From: Sipunculus nudus
Lineage: Eukaryota; Annelida; Sipuncula; Golfingiida; Sipunculidae
Assembly: GCA_026874595.1 (NCBI GenBank)
Contig: CM049320.1
Location: 52,216,714-52,280,713, forward strand
DNA length: 64,000 nucleotides
Direction of reading: 5' to 3'
Shown piece after piece: positions 11,886 through 24,069 of the stretch; position 1 is the stretch's first letter, and each line of letters starts with the position of its first letter. A program made the position numbers and the translations under genes. The notes under the pieces are model-generated. The model had not been told where the DNA came from and ran no database searches. It saw nothing but the letters and a program-made list of their open reading frames with translations.

Positions 11886-12540
11886 AACAGGGTCTTCAAG
11901 GTCAAATAAATCCCATAGACCAGGACCTTCAACATCAAATCAGCCAAATTATAGATTGAAAATTGTCTCTCGGATTTCTTGTTGTGAAAGCGATAACTTA
12001 TGAGGTATTACATATTTTTCCCCTCAGATTGGCACATAAGATGTTTTAAATTTTATTGAGGTCTCAAAAGAGTTTGTGTAGTGGTGACCTTGACCTTGAT
12101 GTTCAAGGTCAAATCCACGCAGTTCTAGGATAAGTGTGGCCCTCATAACTTTAGAAGTACTGAAGATTTTTTACTCCAATTTGGCACACCAGTTCCTTCT
12201 ACCGTGTTCTCTGAGGAAATCTTGTGACCTTGACCTTGATCTTTAAGGTAAAATCCGCCAAAATGTATAATTATTGTGAACCCAAGTATTGTACGTTTTG
12301 TCCTCAAATTTGGCACACAACTTGTTTTAACCAAATTCTTGGATGAGTTCGAAAGCTGGTGATCTTTGCCAGTATCTTAAAGGTCAAATCTACCGAAAAG
12401 CGAAATTATTGTTAACCACATAATTTATGAAGTATTGCATAGTTTCCCCTCAAATTTGACTCACAGATTGTTTCCACCAAGCTCTTTGAAGAGATTCAAA
12501 ACTGCTGACTTTCACCAAATATGTGGATTTAAATATGTTT
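11886..12540. repeat. ~130-150-bp degenerate tandem repeat with AAGGTCA motifs
   Basis: Four diverged units share the phrase TTTGGCACAC or a variant (near 12,030, 12,180, 12,309 and 12,457) and TTCAAGGTCAAAT or a variant. Within a unit GACCTTGACC faces CAAGGTC, so each can fold. The style matches the AGGTCA-rich bodies of families A and B, and this is probably an old body fragment without recognisable ends. Confidence 0.6.
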
Positions 12541-13300
12541 TCTAAAACACTGTAACTTGAGATAGTGCATATTTATGCTATACAAATTTGGGTATAGTGG
12601 GGGGGGGGAGGAGGGAAGACATATGTTTTTGCACTTATACATGCTATCTTGCAAATATTTAAAATTTATAAACTTAAAAAAATATATATTCCAATAAAAT
12701 GAGGAAATAATGAAAACATTTGTTCATTATTTTCATGCCCAGCATAAAGGGAAATAAAGAGATCAGCTTTGTTTGTCAACATCCCTTTCTGTCCAGTTTA
12801 CATATTCAGTTATTATGAATCAACTTTTTTATGCTATAAGCACTTATGAATTATATATTTATAAAGACATGTTGTAGCTCCTACCATTTCCCCCAGACTA
12901 CCCAACCCCAATGGCCCCCCTCCCCCAACCCAACCCATCGAGCTCTTGCAATTGTGCACTGGGGTTGTTAGTTATATTGCAAATATATAAAATTTATAAA
13001 TTGAAAAATAATTGGAACAATAAAAAGGTTAGGATCTAATTGAACAAATGTGTCAACTGCTGAAATGTCAACACTTGTCAAAGAGCCAACCAATGATCAT
13101 GGTAATAGTAGGTCTTATGATTACAAACTGCTCATTTGTTTCAGTTTCAAAATAAGAAAACACATAGTAAGATGCTCAGTGTCTTACTCATCAATCCAAG
13201 CTGGTCAGATCAACCAACTTGGCCAGCGTTACCTTTTCCTTTCAGACTCTATCTCCATTTGTTATAATTTTAGGTTTTTACCTTCAAGGTCAACTGACTT
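12541..13300. other. Intergenic stretch, old repeat debris
   Basis: G-rich and C-rich runs near 12,600 and 12,900 lie in AT-rich sequence. No coding frame or transposon end is recognisable until the family A 3' end at 13,301. Confidence 0.5.
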
Positions 13301-13334
13301 CAGCTGAGCACCATGACCCATGAGTCCCTTGTTT
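13301..13334 (+). mobile_element. Family A 3' terminus (candidate)
   Basis: The stretch CAGCTGAGCACCATGACCCA, followed by TGAGTCCCTTGTTT, carries an inverted match to the family A 5' end (GCTCAGCTG) and a small hairpin GACCCATGAGTC just before CTTGTTT. The same block occurs at 54,663-54,696, and a looser version at 39,159-39,183 behind family A copy c. The 5' end belonging to this terminus was not found. Confidence 0.5.
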
Positions 13335-13384
13335 CTTGTATAAAAGACTAGGGGTAGCACCATCCACAGTTGGTTTCAATTTAT

Positions 13385-13860
13385 GCATTGTTTTATACCC
13401 CATTACTGCCACTTTCCCCTTGATAACAATGTGAACAATATAATGTGAGCAAAATAATAATTTTATCACCATGGGATGAAACTTATAAATTTTATATTGG
13501 GGTCATGAACTTCATTTAGAGAATGGCTTTGCCTTGAATCATTCCATATCTTGTGAAAATCACACAAAAGTTGACAAAACTTGGTAGATTGATCTAAATG
13601 AAATTCATTTTAGCTAAAGATCTTTTATAATTTTATCAGAAATGTGTGCAGGAGACTGGCTGCAGTACCTGCATTAACCTCTCCATTTCTGTGTAGTTTA
13701 TGTACCCATCACTACACCTGAGCAGTATATCTCAAAATCTAAAGGACAGATTTCTATGAAATTTGGCACATGCATAGGTGTAGGTCACATGACATATCAC
13801 ACGTCATTATTTGAATTTCTAATGCCTAATGAGATATAATGTAAACTTTTACTTGAATTA
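13385..13860. repeat. Degenerate family B-type repeat unit
   Basis: Phrases TTTTATACCCCATTACTGCC, GGGGTCATGA, TTGTGAAAATCACACAAAA and GGACAGATTTCT occur in the same order as in the ~330-bp units of the family B element at 52-54 kb. It abuts the LINE fragment at 13,867. No element ends are visible. Confidence 0.55.
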
Positions 13861-13866
13861 CAGTCA

Positions 13867-14300
13867 TTGTGTATATTGGATGGGAATAACCTTTACATTC
13901 ATCTAGATAAAACTGGAAGTATTTTATTTGCATCCAGCCAACTAAGACTAAGAAAAAGTTATATTTTATCCATTAAATGGAACATTTTGGACATTATGTC
14001 TAAAGAACATGTTATATATCTTGGGGTAGTACTTGATCAGACCCTTTCTGAATATATCATGGGTAACACAGTCATAAGTAAAATAAATACTAAAATGAAA
14101 TTTCTCTACAGGAAACATGCAAAATTTGAATTTCAGGGAAAGAACATTGTTATGCTCTTCACTACTACAGGGAATTTTATATTATGCTTGTAACACTTTG
14201 TACCAGGGACTTCATGAAAAAAAATGAAAAGTAGGTTTCAGACTGCTCAAAATAAAATGGTACAGGGTTTCACCAACTCTAACCAAGTGTTGTTACTTGG
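13867..14300 (+). pseudogene. Non-LTR retrotransposon RT fragment (CR1/jockey-like style)
   Basis: The first frame contains LHLDKT-like and SILFASSQLRL blocks, then KEHVIYLGVVLDQTLS and KINTKMKFLYRKHAKF. These match the LINE pattern H..KT..ILFGS...L, VKYLGV.LDQ.L and I.K...KLKFLYR. After 14,190 the match continues in other frames as YYACNTLYQGL and QNKMVQ, equivalent to FDYACS.WY.GL and AQNK..RF. Several frameshifts and stops make it inactive. The 5' end is absent, and a MITE at 14,417 lies just beyond its 3' side. Confidence 0.75.
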
Positions 14301-14416
14301 TCAGCACAAGGGATAGGGTTAGGTCCTTCTCTTCTGCTGGTAAACTTGAGAGACTTTCTTGATGGTCGATAATAGTTTATTACTGTTACACATTTAAAAC
14401 TGAGTTCCTGCCTTGA

Positions 14417-14885
14417 TACACTCTTTACACAGCGCATTACCCATAGGCCAACTGCCATATCGTAAGCGCTGTTTGTTATGACCTTGTATCCTGAATCTCT
14501 ACACAAGAGGGGAGCACTGTATTTTGGTCAAATCAGATGAGACCATGTGCTGGAAGCAAAACGGTTTACTAGCCAAGCGAGGAATACAAGAAGCCAATGT
14601 TGCTCATTTCGTTTTGAGTGACAGCTTATCGCCCCGGCAGCTGTTTGAACAGGCCACAGGCATAGAGAGAATTGCCCAACACGTGGTTTCTGGGCGGAGC
14701 CTGATGCCTGTTGGGTGTTTGTTGACTTGCATTTGGTTGGCTGATAGTCACGTCAGCAGTTTTTTAAGCAGACAGGCCCATGTGCACCACCTGGTATTTA
14801 AATGCATCATAATTGGTCAAAGCAGGCAGTGTGAAAATCAGTAGCTTCTTTAGAAGCGCAAGATTTCCACTGCCCCGGGAGCGTT
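14417..14885. mobile_element. ~470-bp MITE, copy 1, with 9-bp target duplication
   Basis: The element is flanked on both sides by the identical 9-mer CTGCCTTGA (14,408-14,416 and 14,886-14,894). It begins TACACTCTTTACACAGCGC and ends GAAGCGC...CGGGAGCGTT. A second copy at 40,594-41,067 is collinear along its length and has its own different 9-bp duplication. The hairpin-forming 5' part (GCGC...CATAGGCC...AAGCGCT) is conserved between copies. No coding capacity. A 9-bp duplication is typical of Mutator-like elements. Confidence 0.85.
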
Positions 14886-14921
14886 CTGCCTTGATGGTTC
14901 TTGCATTGAATAACAAAATGA

Positions 14922-15270
14922 CTGTTCGTGGCTTAGGGGTAGAGCACATGGCCTCAAAGCCTGGAGATCGTGAGTTTGGATCTCAGCCGAGGCAGTGAGA
15001 TTTTTCACAGTCGGCCCCTACCCAGGGTGAGTGCTCTGCAGGCTTAATGGGGAGACTGTGCCCAACAGTCATGTTTCACTCACAAGCAAGTGCGCCTTTT
15101 AGGGGTTCCTCAGTGTTATGACCCACCAATGGGGATGACACACACCCAGGACCTGCAGGAGTGATACACTGAAGCTGGTTGACACCAGAATTATCGCGTG
15201 TAAACCCCTGTCATGTAGTCCGAAACTGGAATGGAATTCTGCAGATGTACATAATACTTAGTTAAGCAAG
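14922..15270 (+). mobile_element. tRNA-derived SINE
   Basis: Positions ~14,925-14,998 resemble a tRNA gene: an A-box-like TGGCTTAGGGGTAGAGC and, about 35 bp on, a B-box-like GAGTTTGGATCTC, followed by a degenerate acceptor-like tail. A ~250-bp non-tRNA body follows (AGTGCTCTGCAGGCTTAATG, CCCAGGACCTGCAGGAG, ACTGGAATGGAATTCTGC). The tRNA-like part is too diverged to be a functional tRNA. The right boundary and target duplication were not resolved, and the SINE superfamily is not assigned. Confidence 0.65.
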
Positions 15271-15724
15271 TATTTAAAAAATGGAGGTGGTCACCTCCAC
15301 CAAAAAAATCTTTAAAAAAAATGACTCATCTTCTCACAAATATAAAAATATTTCTTACTGACTACAGTTTCCTAAAGATGTATTCCCTGTCTCTGTCTCT
15401 GTGTGCGGTTTACTCGTCTCTTCCCTCTTCTGCCCTCTGTCTTCTTATTACCTCTGTTGACTATACTCACTGTACTGTGTGACTAATTGACCATTTCTAA
15501 CATTTACATACACCTGCAGTACCATTACCAACAGTTACTACAGATCCAATGGATACATTAAACAATTAATTAAATAACAACCGCCTAAAGCCTGACTTAA
15601 CTTGCTCCACTGACTTACACGGACCAGTGAGCTAATTAACAAAACTTAATTATAATGAGACAGGTATTCACCTGTAATTATTACCTTGACATGAAACCTT
15701 GTAAACTCAGTTTACTTTATCACA

Positions 15725-15725
<1 letters not shown>
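15271..15725. other. Intergenic stretch, nothing recognised
   Basis: AT-rich unique-looking sequence. No frame or repeat stands out. Confidence 0.5.
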
Positions 15726-15799
<74 letters not shown>

Positions 15800-15851
15800 A
15801 TATATATATATAATAATAATAATAATAATAATTATTATTATTATTATTATT
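15726..15851. repeat. (TG)n(TA)n(TAA)n(ATT)n compound microsatellite
   Basis: TG 15,726-15,734, TA to 15,784, then alternating TAA and ATT units to 15,851. The TAA and ATT blocks are complementary and could form a hairpin. Confidence 0.95.
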
Positions 15852-18090
15852 CAGAAGATGGGTGGGTTTTTGATGGCAGAATGGTCAATGACTGGTGAGA
15901 AAATATGGCATCCCTGATACAAATACAAGATATATTTTTATAGGGGTTGACAAGTTCATTTCTATATTCATATTTGGTAAAAAAAAATTGTTGGTGGACC
16001 TATGTAGGTTCCTTTTATTGCAAAACCAACAGTTACAGAGGTTGCTTGGCAATTTGCATTAATACATCTAGATACATCTATCTTAATTAATTCCATGTAA
16101 AAAATACACATCCATATGTAAAAACTTACAAAAAGGTGTCTGCATGGGATTTCTGAAATGCATGAGCCCCTATATTTTATACCAGTAGTTTCAGAAAATT
16201 GTGGTAAGGTAACTAAAAGTTGCCTGCAAGTTTGCAAGACTGGTCAAGAGGGGCTAACATAAGCCTTTGCCAAAAGGTCTGAACTTTTCTTCAGTAAGTC
16301 ATTTTCTTTCTTTGATAAAGAAGCCATATTGATAATATCTCTTTATTTTAAATTATGGGTATGTTTTAACTTTTAACTGTTCTAATACTAAAGGAAATAT
16401 AATTTAAAAACATCAAATATTTGAATGTGTGGTTTGTCTATCATGCAACAAAACCTGGCATACTATTATGCGGAACACAGTTGTCATGGGTGTAGTTCAA
16501 GATATTGTAGGGCAAGTACAAATTCATGTGGGGCAAGTAAAAGCTTTATAGTTCCAAATGGGCAAGTACTGTAAAAGGTTAGTGTCAAGGTCGCAGTTAC
16601 TGGAGCTGTGATCAGTGAACCATGATGACCATTCTGTTAGAGGTCACATGATGTTGTTGTCATGGGAATATCTTGTTTTACATCCACAAAGGGCATGAAG
16701 CCAAGGTCAAGTCTTTGAGTATTTTTAAAGTTCACAACTAATTTCAGATTAATAAAAAATATATTTTTATTCCTGGGTGTGTGTCAGTTTTACTAGCCAA
16801 TAAGGGTAGAAAATTGGGGCTTATGTCAATAGGGTCTAAAACACTACTGGTCTGGTTGGCAGTGTGGTCTGGTTGGCAGTGATGTATAGATGTTACTACA
16901 CTAGTCACCCTCTATGCATCAGTGCACAGCAAGCCATACCATACCATCTAATTAGATGATTAGCTGTATAAACAGATTAACAGATAATCCACCAGGCCAT
17001 TATCTGATTATATGTGCAGTAGAGTAATTTACTGGGGTGATGGTGAGTATTTACCATAGACAATCAATAGTATCCACATAACAGTAACCTTTGATGATTT
17101 TATTATTTAATATAACTGTAACATTTCCTTATAAATATTAAATAAATTATATGTATAGCCAAACCATGCTAGTTAGCAATTTTTTAAATATTATAAGTTA
17201 TTTGGTATTAATTAGTTAGATAGCCTTGTGCCACCGCGTGTGGCTAATTACGTGTGAACTGGTCAGGATATAATGGTAACCTTTAATGAGTTTACTTTTG
17301 ATTTAACAGCAATCTTTTAAAAAAGACTGATAGAGAGTCAATGGTCTTACTCCAAGATCACAGTACATGAATTATTTCAGTTACAGTACATTAAAGAAAG
17401 CATGATATTTATTATAATCATTAATATTATTTCATTTAAATAATAAAAACTACTTTAAATATCCAGTATGTACAGTAATCTGTTAAAACCCACTATCCGC
17501 ACTATACTTATTATCAGTAAGTTACTATTATCCAGATATTATCAGTTTTTCTCTCATCAAGATGACAAATAGTTCCAGAAATAGAATGATAAATCGCTTT
17601 TAAATCAAATGCATCTGCAAATTAATGAAGCTTGAAAGCTTCAAAAGAGTGATTTAATTCTTTGTACAAAATTTCCAAAAGATGGTACTAGATCCAAAAA
17701 ATGGCAATAATTTGATAACATTTTTTTATTTAACATATTAACAATATAGCGCATATATACATAGGAGGTAAACAGTGACTTATTTTTGCACCACTCACTG
17801 CTGTGATGTAAGACTTTTTTACAAACAAAAAGAAAACATTCGTCATATGACAGATAATATATAAATGTCTATTACATATATAGAACCATGAACAAGAAAT
17901 GAAGACATACATTTACCTCCATATACATGTATAAAACCCTTACTTACATATTTGTTTTGTGGATCTAGAGGGTAATAAAATGATAAAATACAAACCACTG
18001 TTCAATGGACAATTTACTGAATTGAAAAAAAACATATATATATAAAATGTGTATGAACTATTCTAAAAACTTCCTTAATGGTTTTCATTT
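15852..18090. other. Intergenic stretch, nothing supported
   Basis: About 2.2 kb of AT-rich sequence. GGGCAAGTAC phrases near 16,500-16,570 and two tandem copies of GTCTGGTTGGCAGTG near 16,848-16,880 are the only patterns seen. No exon with splice signals and coding bias was found. Confidence 0.5.
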
Positions 18091-18091
18091 T

Positions 18092-19480
18092 TAGCTCAGC
18101 TGACTGAAAGTCAACTGAGGTATAGGAATGGCACTTTGTCCGTCGTCCGTCCAGCCGTCCGTTGGCAGGGCACAAATCTTAACTGCTGGACCTAGAAACT
18201 TTTAAGTGAATATCCAGGGAGGTAAATAAAAAATCTCCATGGAAACCTGAAAGTAGGTCACTGCGACCTATATCCTTCGAGCTATGGGGCTTGAAAGTAC
18301 CCCCCAGAATAATCAAAAATATAATACAAAACCTCAAATATCTTGATAATTAATGCATGGATTGTCATGAATCTTGCCTTGAATATTGACCATGACTAGT
18401 TTTGTCAGTTCCCGAAAAGTGGTGGCGCCACCTGTATTTTATGTAATTTTAATGAATATTTTTTTAATTTTTTTTACTATAAAATGACAACAATCATGTC
18501 AGTTTCTCAGCTGTAATTACATCTAGTGTCCCAAAACCTGGTGTGTTTATTGATCACAAGTTGATGCCATATAGTTATCACCCTGTCTGTCTGTCTGTTT
18601 GTCTGTCTGTCTATCCGTCCATCCACACAAATTTGTTTCCAGATGATAACTCCAGGTTGTATCGACACTATGGATATCAAACTTGACTTACATATAGCCC
18701 ACCACTAAAGCAGGAAACTATATGATTTTGGGGTCATGAGGTCAAAGGTCAAAGTCACAGGACTCACTTTTTTTAAATAATTATGGCTGCATTTTTAGCC
18801 AAGCTTTTCATCCGGAACTTTCCATTTTGCACATTAGCTGACTTGCCAGTATGGGGAGAGCATAAATGAATTTGGGGTCACAAGGTCAAAGGTCAAGGTC
18901 ACAGGGGCCATCTGTTCACAAATTAGTTTCCAGATGATAACTCCAGTTTAGTTTGACATATTGGTTTCAAACTCAACTTATATATGACTCGCCACTAAGG
19001 ACTGTGTGGATTTTGGGGTCCAAAGGTCATGGTCACAGGACTCATTTCTTTAAAAAGAATGCATATGCATTTGAAGCCAAACTTTTCATCCCAAACCTTC
19101 CATCTTCAAGATATTGTCAACCTGCCAATAGGGGAAGATTCTGTTTAATTTTGGGGTCATGAGGTCAAAGGTCAAGGTCACACTTATTTAGAAAGATTGT
19201 GGATGCATTTTAAGCCAAACTTTTCATCCAAAACCTTCCATCTTGTACATTTAGCTGAGCTGCCAATAGGGGAAGAAACTTATTGAGTTGGGGTCACAAG
19301 GTCAAAGGTCATCGTCACAGGGGCCCATCTGTCCACATATTTGTTTCTGGATGATAACTCCAGTTTGGATTGACATATTGGTTTCAATTTTGACTTATAT
19401 ATGACCCACCAATAATGTAAGAACCCTTTTGATTTTGGTGTCATGAGGTCAAAATCGATTGAGTTATAAAGCTGATTTGT
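18092..19480 (+). mobile_element. Family A repeat, copy b, with AGGTCA-rich tandem body
   Basis: It begins with TTTTTAGCTCAGCTGACTGAAAGTCAACTGAGG (20-base core TAGCTCAGCTGACTGAAAGT), then GTCCGTCGTCCGTCC and the GGCACAAATCTTAAC stretch also found in copies a and c. From about 18,590 the body changes to a tandem of ~290-400-bp units with TTTCCAGATGATAACTCCAG, TTTTGGGGTCA and AGGTCAAAGGTCA. These units match the 288-bp units inside family B copy 1 (24.6-26.5 kb). The 3' end is not clear. No coding frame. Confidence 0.7.
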
Positions 19481-20735
19481 AGCCATTGACTGTACCTCAT
19501 TATAAGCTCAAAAAAACAACATCAATTTGCACATGTAAAATCTAATAAAGACCCAACAAAAGGCCTGTCTCAACTTGCAATACCAGTATAATGATCTTGT
19601 ACAGCAGTATACTCATAATATCAACATGGAATCTGTGACATCCAGGTGTTAGTGTGTATGCAAAGTTGCAGCCCCCTTGAGCAGTTTCAAGAAACTGAGA
19701 GAATAGACCTGCCAGGGTTTAAAAAGGCTGCGGGGATATGGCATGGAAGTACTCTGAGGTTAGTGTCCAGGCTAGAATCTATCTGCTTAGAGTTTAGTGG
19801 GAAAGGGACAAACAAGGGACGTTAAAGTTTAGAACAAAATAATGCTTTTTTTGGACCACACCCAATTCCTCAAATTATTGTAGGATCCACAAGACTGTGA
19901 AATATGCCATAATGGAGATGGGGCTGCTGAGCTGAACATATTGTGTATTCAGGGCTCAACTATAATGGTTAACTGCTTGCCCAGGGCAGGTTAAAGGTAA
20001 AATGGCTGTATGGCAACAAAAAATCTTTGCCTACCTGCCAAACTGGGCAAAGGGGCCTAAACACTTAATTCTTAGCTTATCTTCAGTTAGCCATATTCTT
20101 TCTTGAAGGAATGAAATAATAATTATTTATGATACTTCATCTTAAATATTCCTTATTTTATTTGTACTAAAGAGATGCAATATCTGAGGTGCAATAAACC
20201 TGTATGCAAAATATTTGAGGGTAACACACTGTGTTCATGGCTTAGATGACTGGTTTTAGCAGAGCAAATACCTGGGCAAGAATGTCAAGCCCTGGTATTT
20301 GAATTAAATTGTGAATTTTGACAAGCTTGGGGCACAATCAGAACAGGGCTAAAAACATACAATAGGACCCGCTGGTCATAGATGTCCCATAAAGGTTTTA
20401 GTCTCCCCCACAGATGATTGGATGGGCAGTTGGGTAGATATAGTTTCAAAGGTCTGGGAAACTGAAATGGAATCATTGCAAATAAGATAAACCTGTGTGT
20501 GGATTGGTATGCAGTCCAAGAAAAGACCATGTGTAATGTTTGTACTTTGAATGTATAATTTATTATAATCATTATCAGAATATATCTTGATCCAAATTGT
20601 GCTATATAACTAGTACTGTACACTTAAAGACTTTATCTTCCTCCTTATATCCTTTAGTCAGTCAGTGTTCAATGACATCTTTATGTCCATAGTCAGAAAC
20701 AGGTAGACCGTTGACAGATATCTGCATCAGAGGCC
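19481..20735. other. Intergenic stretch, nothing supported
   Basis: Moderately AT-rich. A minus-strand frame at 20,285-20,623 has no recognisable domain, no clear splice context and biased composition. Confidence 0.5.
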
Positions 20736-20883
20736 TGTTGCAATAACATTTTACTGGACTTAAGCCCAGTTGGGGGCCTAAATACCATGATTACAATTGT
20801 GACGTCATAATGGTTACCATGGTGACACACAGATGCCCCTGGGCTTAAGTCACCTACATGACTTAAGTCACCTTATTGCAACA
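20736..20883. mobile_element. 148-bp MITE with TGTTGCAATAA ends
   Basis: Perfect 11-bp terminal inverted repeats TGTTGCAATAA (20,736-20,746) and TTATTGCAACA (20,873-20,883). Further inside, GACTTAAGCCCAG faces CTGGGCTTAAGTC, so most of the element can fold on itself. No confirmed target duplication. Confidence 0.65.
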
Positions 20884-20892
20884 CACCCCAGG

Positions 20893-21075
20893 TTGATCAA
20901 AGTCTTCTGGTGCAATCTTGAACACAAACTGGTTTCCTGGAAAGTCATGCGTGAAAATATTCTTCCTCCTGCTGTGTGAATTTACGATTCTCAACGTCAC
21001 AAAGGTCATTAATACTGTAGACCAACGGCTGGTAAACTTCAGCTGATAAATGCCTGATTGTGCATGAGCTGTCAC
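20893..21075 (-). pseudogene. Coding-like fragment, unidentified
   Basis: On the minus strand, after a possible acceptor (TTTGTGACAG), a frame open for about 60 codons includes GIYQLKFTSRWSTVLMTF and HDFPGNQFVFKIAPEDFDQP. An overlapping frame also looks protein-like (YQPLVYSINDLCDVENRKF) and is then broken by a stop. The region is less AT-rich than its surroundings and is abutted by the MITE at 20,736-20,883. It could be a decayed exon or gene fragment, but no family could be assigned and chance is not excluded. Confidence 0.25.
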
Positions 21076-21786
21076 AAATCATTTTTAACATACAGAAATT
21101 TCATCACTGTCTCAAGAATTAAATATATTTAATATATGTAATCTGGCAACATATATAAGCTCTATAATCAATACTGTTTTATTCTTCATTGAAGCAGCTG
21201 TGTCTATGAGAGTGGCTATGAGAGTGGGTTGTAGTTGCCCGTCCAAGGCCAGTCGTTTTCTCTGGGTTCTCCAGTTTCCTCCACCTATACAGACTACCAA
21301 ACGGCAAAATCTGAGCCATGGAGATTGCCCCAATTAGTTATAATAACTGTTTGCACTGTCCATGTAAAGTAAATAAGTTTATATTATATTTATCCCTTAA
21401 AACAGCCTCAAACAGAAACAGCTGTACATAACATGTCTTTGACTGGTCACGGATTGAAAAATAAAACTAGATGTATGCAATCACACAGCTATTTCAAGAG
21501 ATCGCAAGAGAAAATCTGTGACCTGGGACTAATATTGTTCCAAACCTTTAGAGCTATTGAAAATTAGTCAAGTAGATCTGCACAAGTGTGCAGTAATGCA
21601 GATTTGGCTACAGAATGTAAAGCCTTGGAAATAAGGTTCAAAATAAATATCACAAGCAAAACTGGAATGAGGACTAATAATATGCCTAAATTTCAGCTTT
21701 GAAAATCAGCCGTGTTAGAGATTAAGCACAAAAAGAAAATGACAAAAAAAAAGAAAAAAAAGGAAAAAGAATAAACTAGAAAAGTG
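21076..21786. other. Intergenic stretch with a short conserved-looking motif
   Basis: Around 21,235-21,290 the complement reads GGAGGAAACTGGAGAACCCA and GAGAAAACGACTGGCCTTGG, a style of sequence recurrent in marine invertebrate genomes. Nothing else is supported. Confidence 0.35.
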
Positions 21787-22050
21787 CATCCCAATGGATA
21801 CATGCCTCTGCCACTGGAGCACAAGTTAAAGAAACGCTCTTCGAACGCACTGGACACCGTCCCTCTGAGGTGTTGGGTGCTCAAGCATGACCTGAACAGG
21901 TGGCCAGCCACACTGACTGGATGAGGCAGGACCTTCTGTGCATTCACATATTTTTCTTCCTTATTCCCAGGAGGCTGGATTCTTCTTTGGCCCATTCCCA
22001 AAATGCCCTGAAAATTTCATGAGATTCCATACACGACTGCGCGAGTTATG
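21787..22050 (+). pseudogene. Possible decayed coding fragment, unidentified
   Basis: The plus-strand frame at about 21,787-21,930 reads VHPNGYMPLPLEHKLKKRSS followed by NALDTVPLRCWVLKHDLNRW before a stop. About 40 bp later, after TTATTCCCAG, a second frame reads EAGFFFGPFPKCPENFMRF. Both look more protein-like than the AT-rich surroundings, but no start, donor or known domain is evident. Confidence 0.2.
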
Positions 22051-22060
22051 TTGAGAACAA

Positions 22061-22079
22061 GCACACACACACACACACA
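22061..22079. repeat. (CA)n microsatellite
   Basis: Nine CA units. Confidence 0.9.
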
Positions 22080-22829
22080 AACACATAAACAGGAATGAAA
22101 GCATACCCTCCTGGCAGAGGCAAAAATTTAAATTGACGCTTTTTGTACTCACTTGGACCTTACAAAATATTATTACCAAAGTATCGGATATAGAAATAAT
22201 CTTATCTATACTCCTATAAGCCCTCTTGTCTTTCAGGGGACCAACAGCACTTGTCCAATTCATCTGTGATTTAGACAAACACGAACGATGGTATCCATTT
22301 GTTCCCAATACTTTCAAATATGTAATAAATGGAAAAAATCAAATCTTTATTATTTTGCAACAATTATAAACATGTTCAAATGTGTATTTGTTGAATAATA
22401 TTTCTTCTTAGTATTAGCACTGGTAAAGATACAGGTAATGTTAGATAGATGTATTACAATATGATTTTATTTTTTTCAAGAAAGAAAATAAGCTTACTGA
22501 AGATCTTAAAATTCAGTCCTTAGAGTAAAGGATTATGTTGAGGCCACTAACCCAGTTGGACAAGTAGGAGCCCACTTTTAATTGCCCTACTAAAATTTTC
22601 TGGACCTTTAGATGCCCCGGGCAAGTGGTTAGCTGTTATTGAACCCTGCAGGAGGCCAGGAACCATTACTTTTTGTCACTTTCAGTGTTGACCCTCATTT
22701 TTTATTCTGCACTTTTGTTTGCAGAGACTAAATTTTTCATGTGTGCAAAAACAGGAATTTGGTAAAATCAATGAAGACTAGTCTAGCTTGTGGTATATAT
22801 TTGGTTATGTATGAATTATATCTTTAAAT

Positions 22830-22872
<43 letters not shown>

Positions 22873-24020
22873 AAAGAGAGTAAATAAATATATATATATA
22901 TATATATAAATTATATTATATCTGGAAGTCATATGCAGGATGCAGGAAAAAAATATTTATGGTTATAGGTAAGGAACTTGACAATAATTCAATTTCTAGA
23001 ATCGGAGTGTCAAGTTGCGTGTGTAACTGTATGTCAGTGAAAGATATTTATAATATATTTATTGCTGTTTGCCATGACAACCTCCATCTTGATCACTGTC
23101 ATCCCTCATATTCCATTCTTTTACACAGGTTTGTTTGCAGACGTTATGAATTTAATATGTAGAGGCTGTGTTGCCAGGAGTCCAAGCTGAAGCTACAATG
23201 CATGTTCTTTTTTTAAGGGGGGGATAGAAAAAAGTTGTGTTGAAAAACTAATTGATCAAATATATATGTCATTTCTATAGGCTGGAGATTCCAGCTGAGA
23301 TGGGCCAAGCATTTCTAACCCTTAAAGTTAAAACTTGCACAGTTTGGAATTTAGACTTGATCTTAATGTCTAACATGATTTTATTTACCAGGAAGGTATT
23401 TGTTTTGCCCTTGGTACACCTGTTGGTTGGTTTGTTTGTTAGCAGTATTATGCAGGAAGTTATGAACAGATTTTTCTCGTTAACTCAACATGCTTTATAG
23501 GTGATTGGGCCCCTTTAAACTGATGGGAGGATTCTAGACTTTCGCAGCTGTGAGTGCTATAAACTAGCACTACAGTAACATGTTTAAATAATATTAAAAG
23601 CACCTATATCATCCAGTTACCTACACAACTATGTTATACTGTGTCTGTCATTTACAAGAAGCCTAATGACACTGAAGTTCTTAATTATTTCAGTGTCTAT
23701 AATTCTGTTTTTTTTTATATATATTTTGAAACCTCAGTGATCGTTATTAGGGCATTTCAAGTCAATATTATAAGATATTTGTCTTTAATACATGAAATAT
23801 AAAAGCAACCCATTGTAAAGGCCATAGATATGTAAAATATTGATTTATAATTATATGCATATTTGTACGTTTTAAATTATTTTCATATATATTTCACAAA
23901 TTTATTTAACAGTATATACTTCCATTTAGATTTAATCTTCTTTCTCATAATTAATAAATAAAGATTTTCAGTGTAACTAAAAATTGTCTCCAGAGGAATT
24001 ATTCATGATTATTGCATATT
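22080..24020. other. Intergenic stretch with TA tracts and old repeat fragments
   Basis: TA tracts at 22,834-22,869 and 22,889-22,909. At 23,385-23,520 there is a degenerate repeat containing ACCAGGAAGGTATTTG, TTTGTTAGCAGTATTATGCA and CATGCTTTATAGGTGATTGG. The last phrase recurs at 42,866-42,897, and similar decayed sequence is at 34,838-35,080. No gene is supported. Confidence 0.5.
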
Positions 24021-24069
24021 ATTGTATCCCCAGACAAAGTCGGGGGATTCTATGTTTTCATACCGGTCC

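Noticed and set aside
14925-14998. Possible tRNA gene
   Set aside because: The A- and B-box-like parts are diverged, the cloverleaf is incomplete and a SINE body follows directly.
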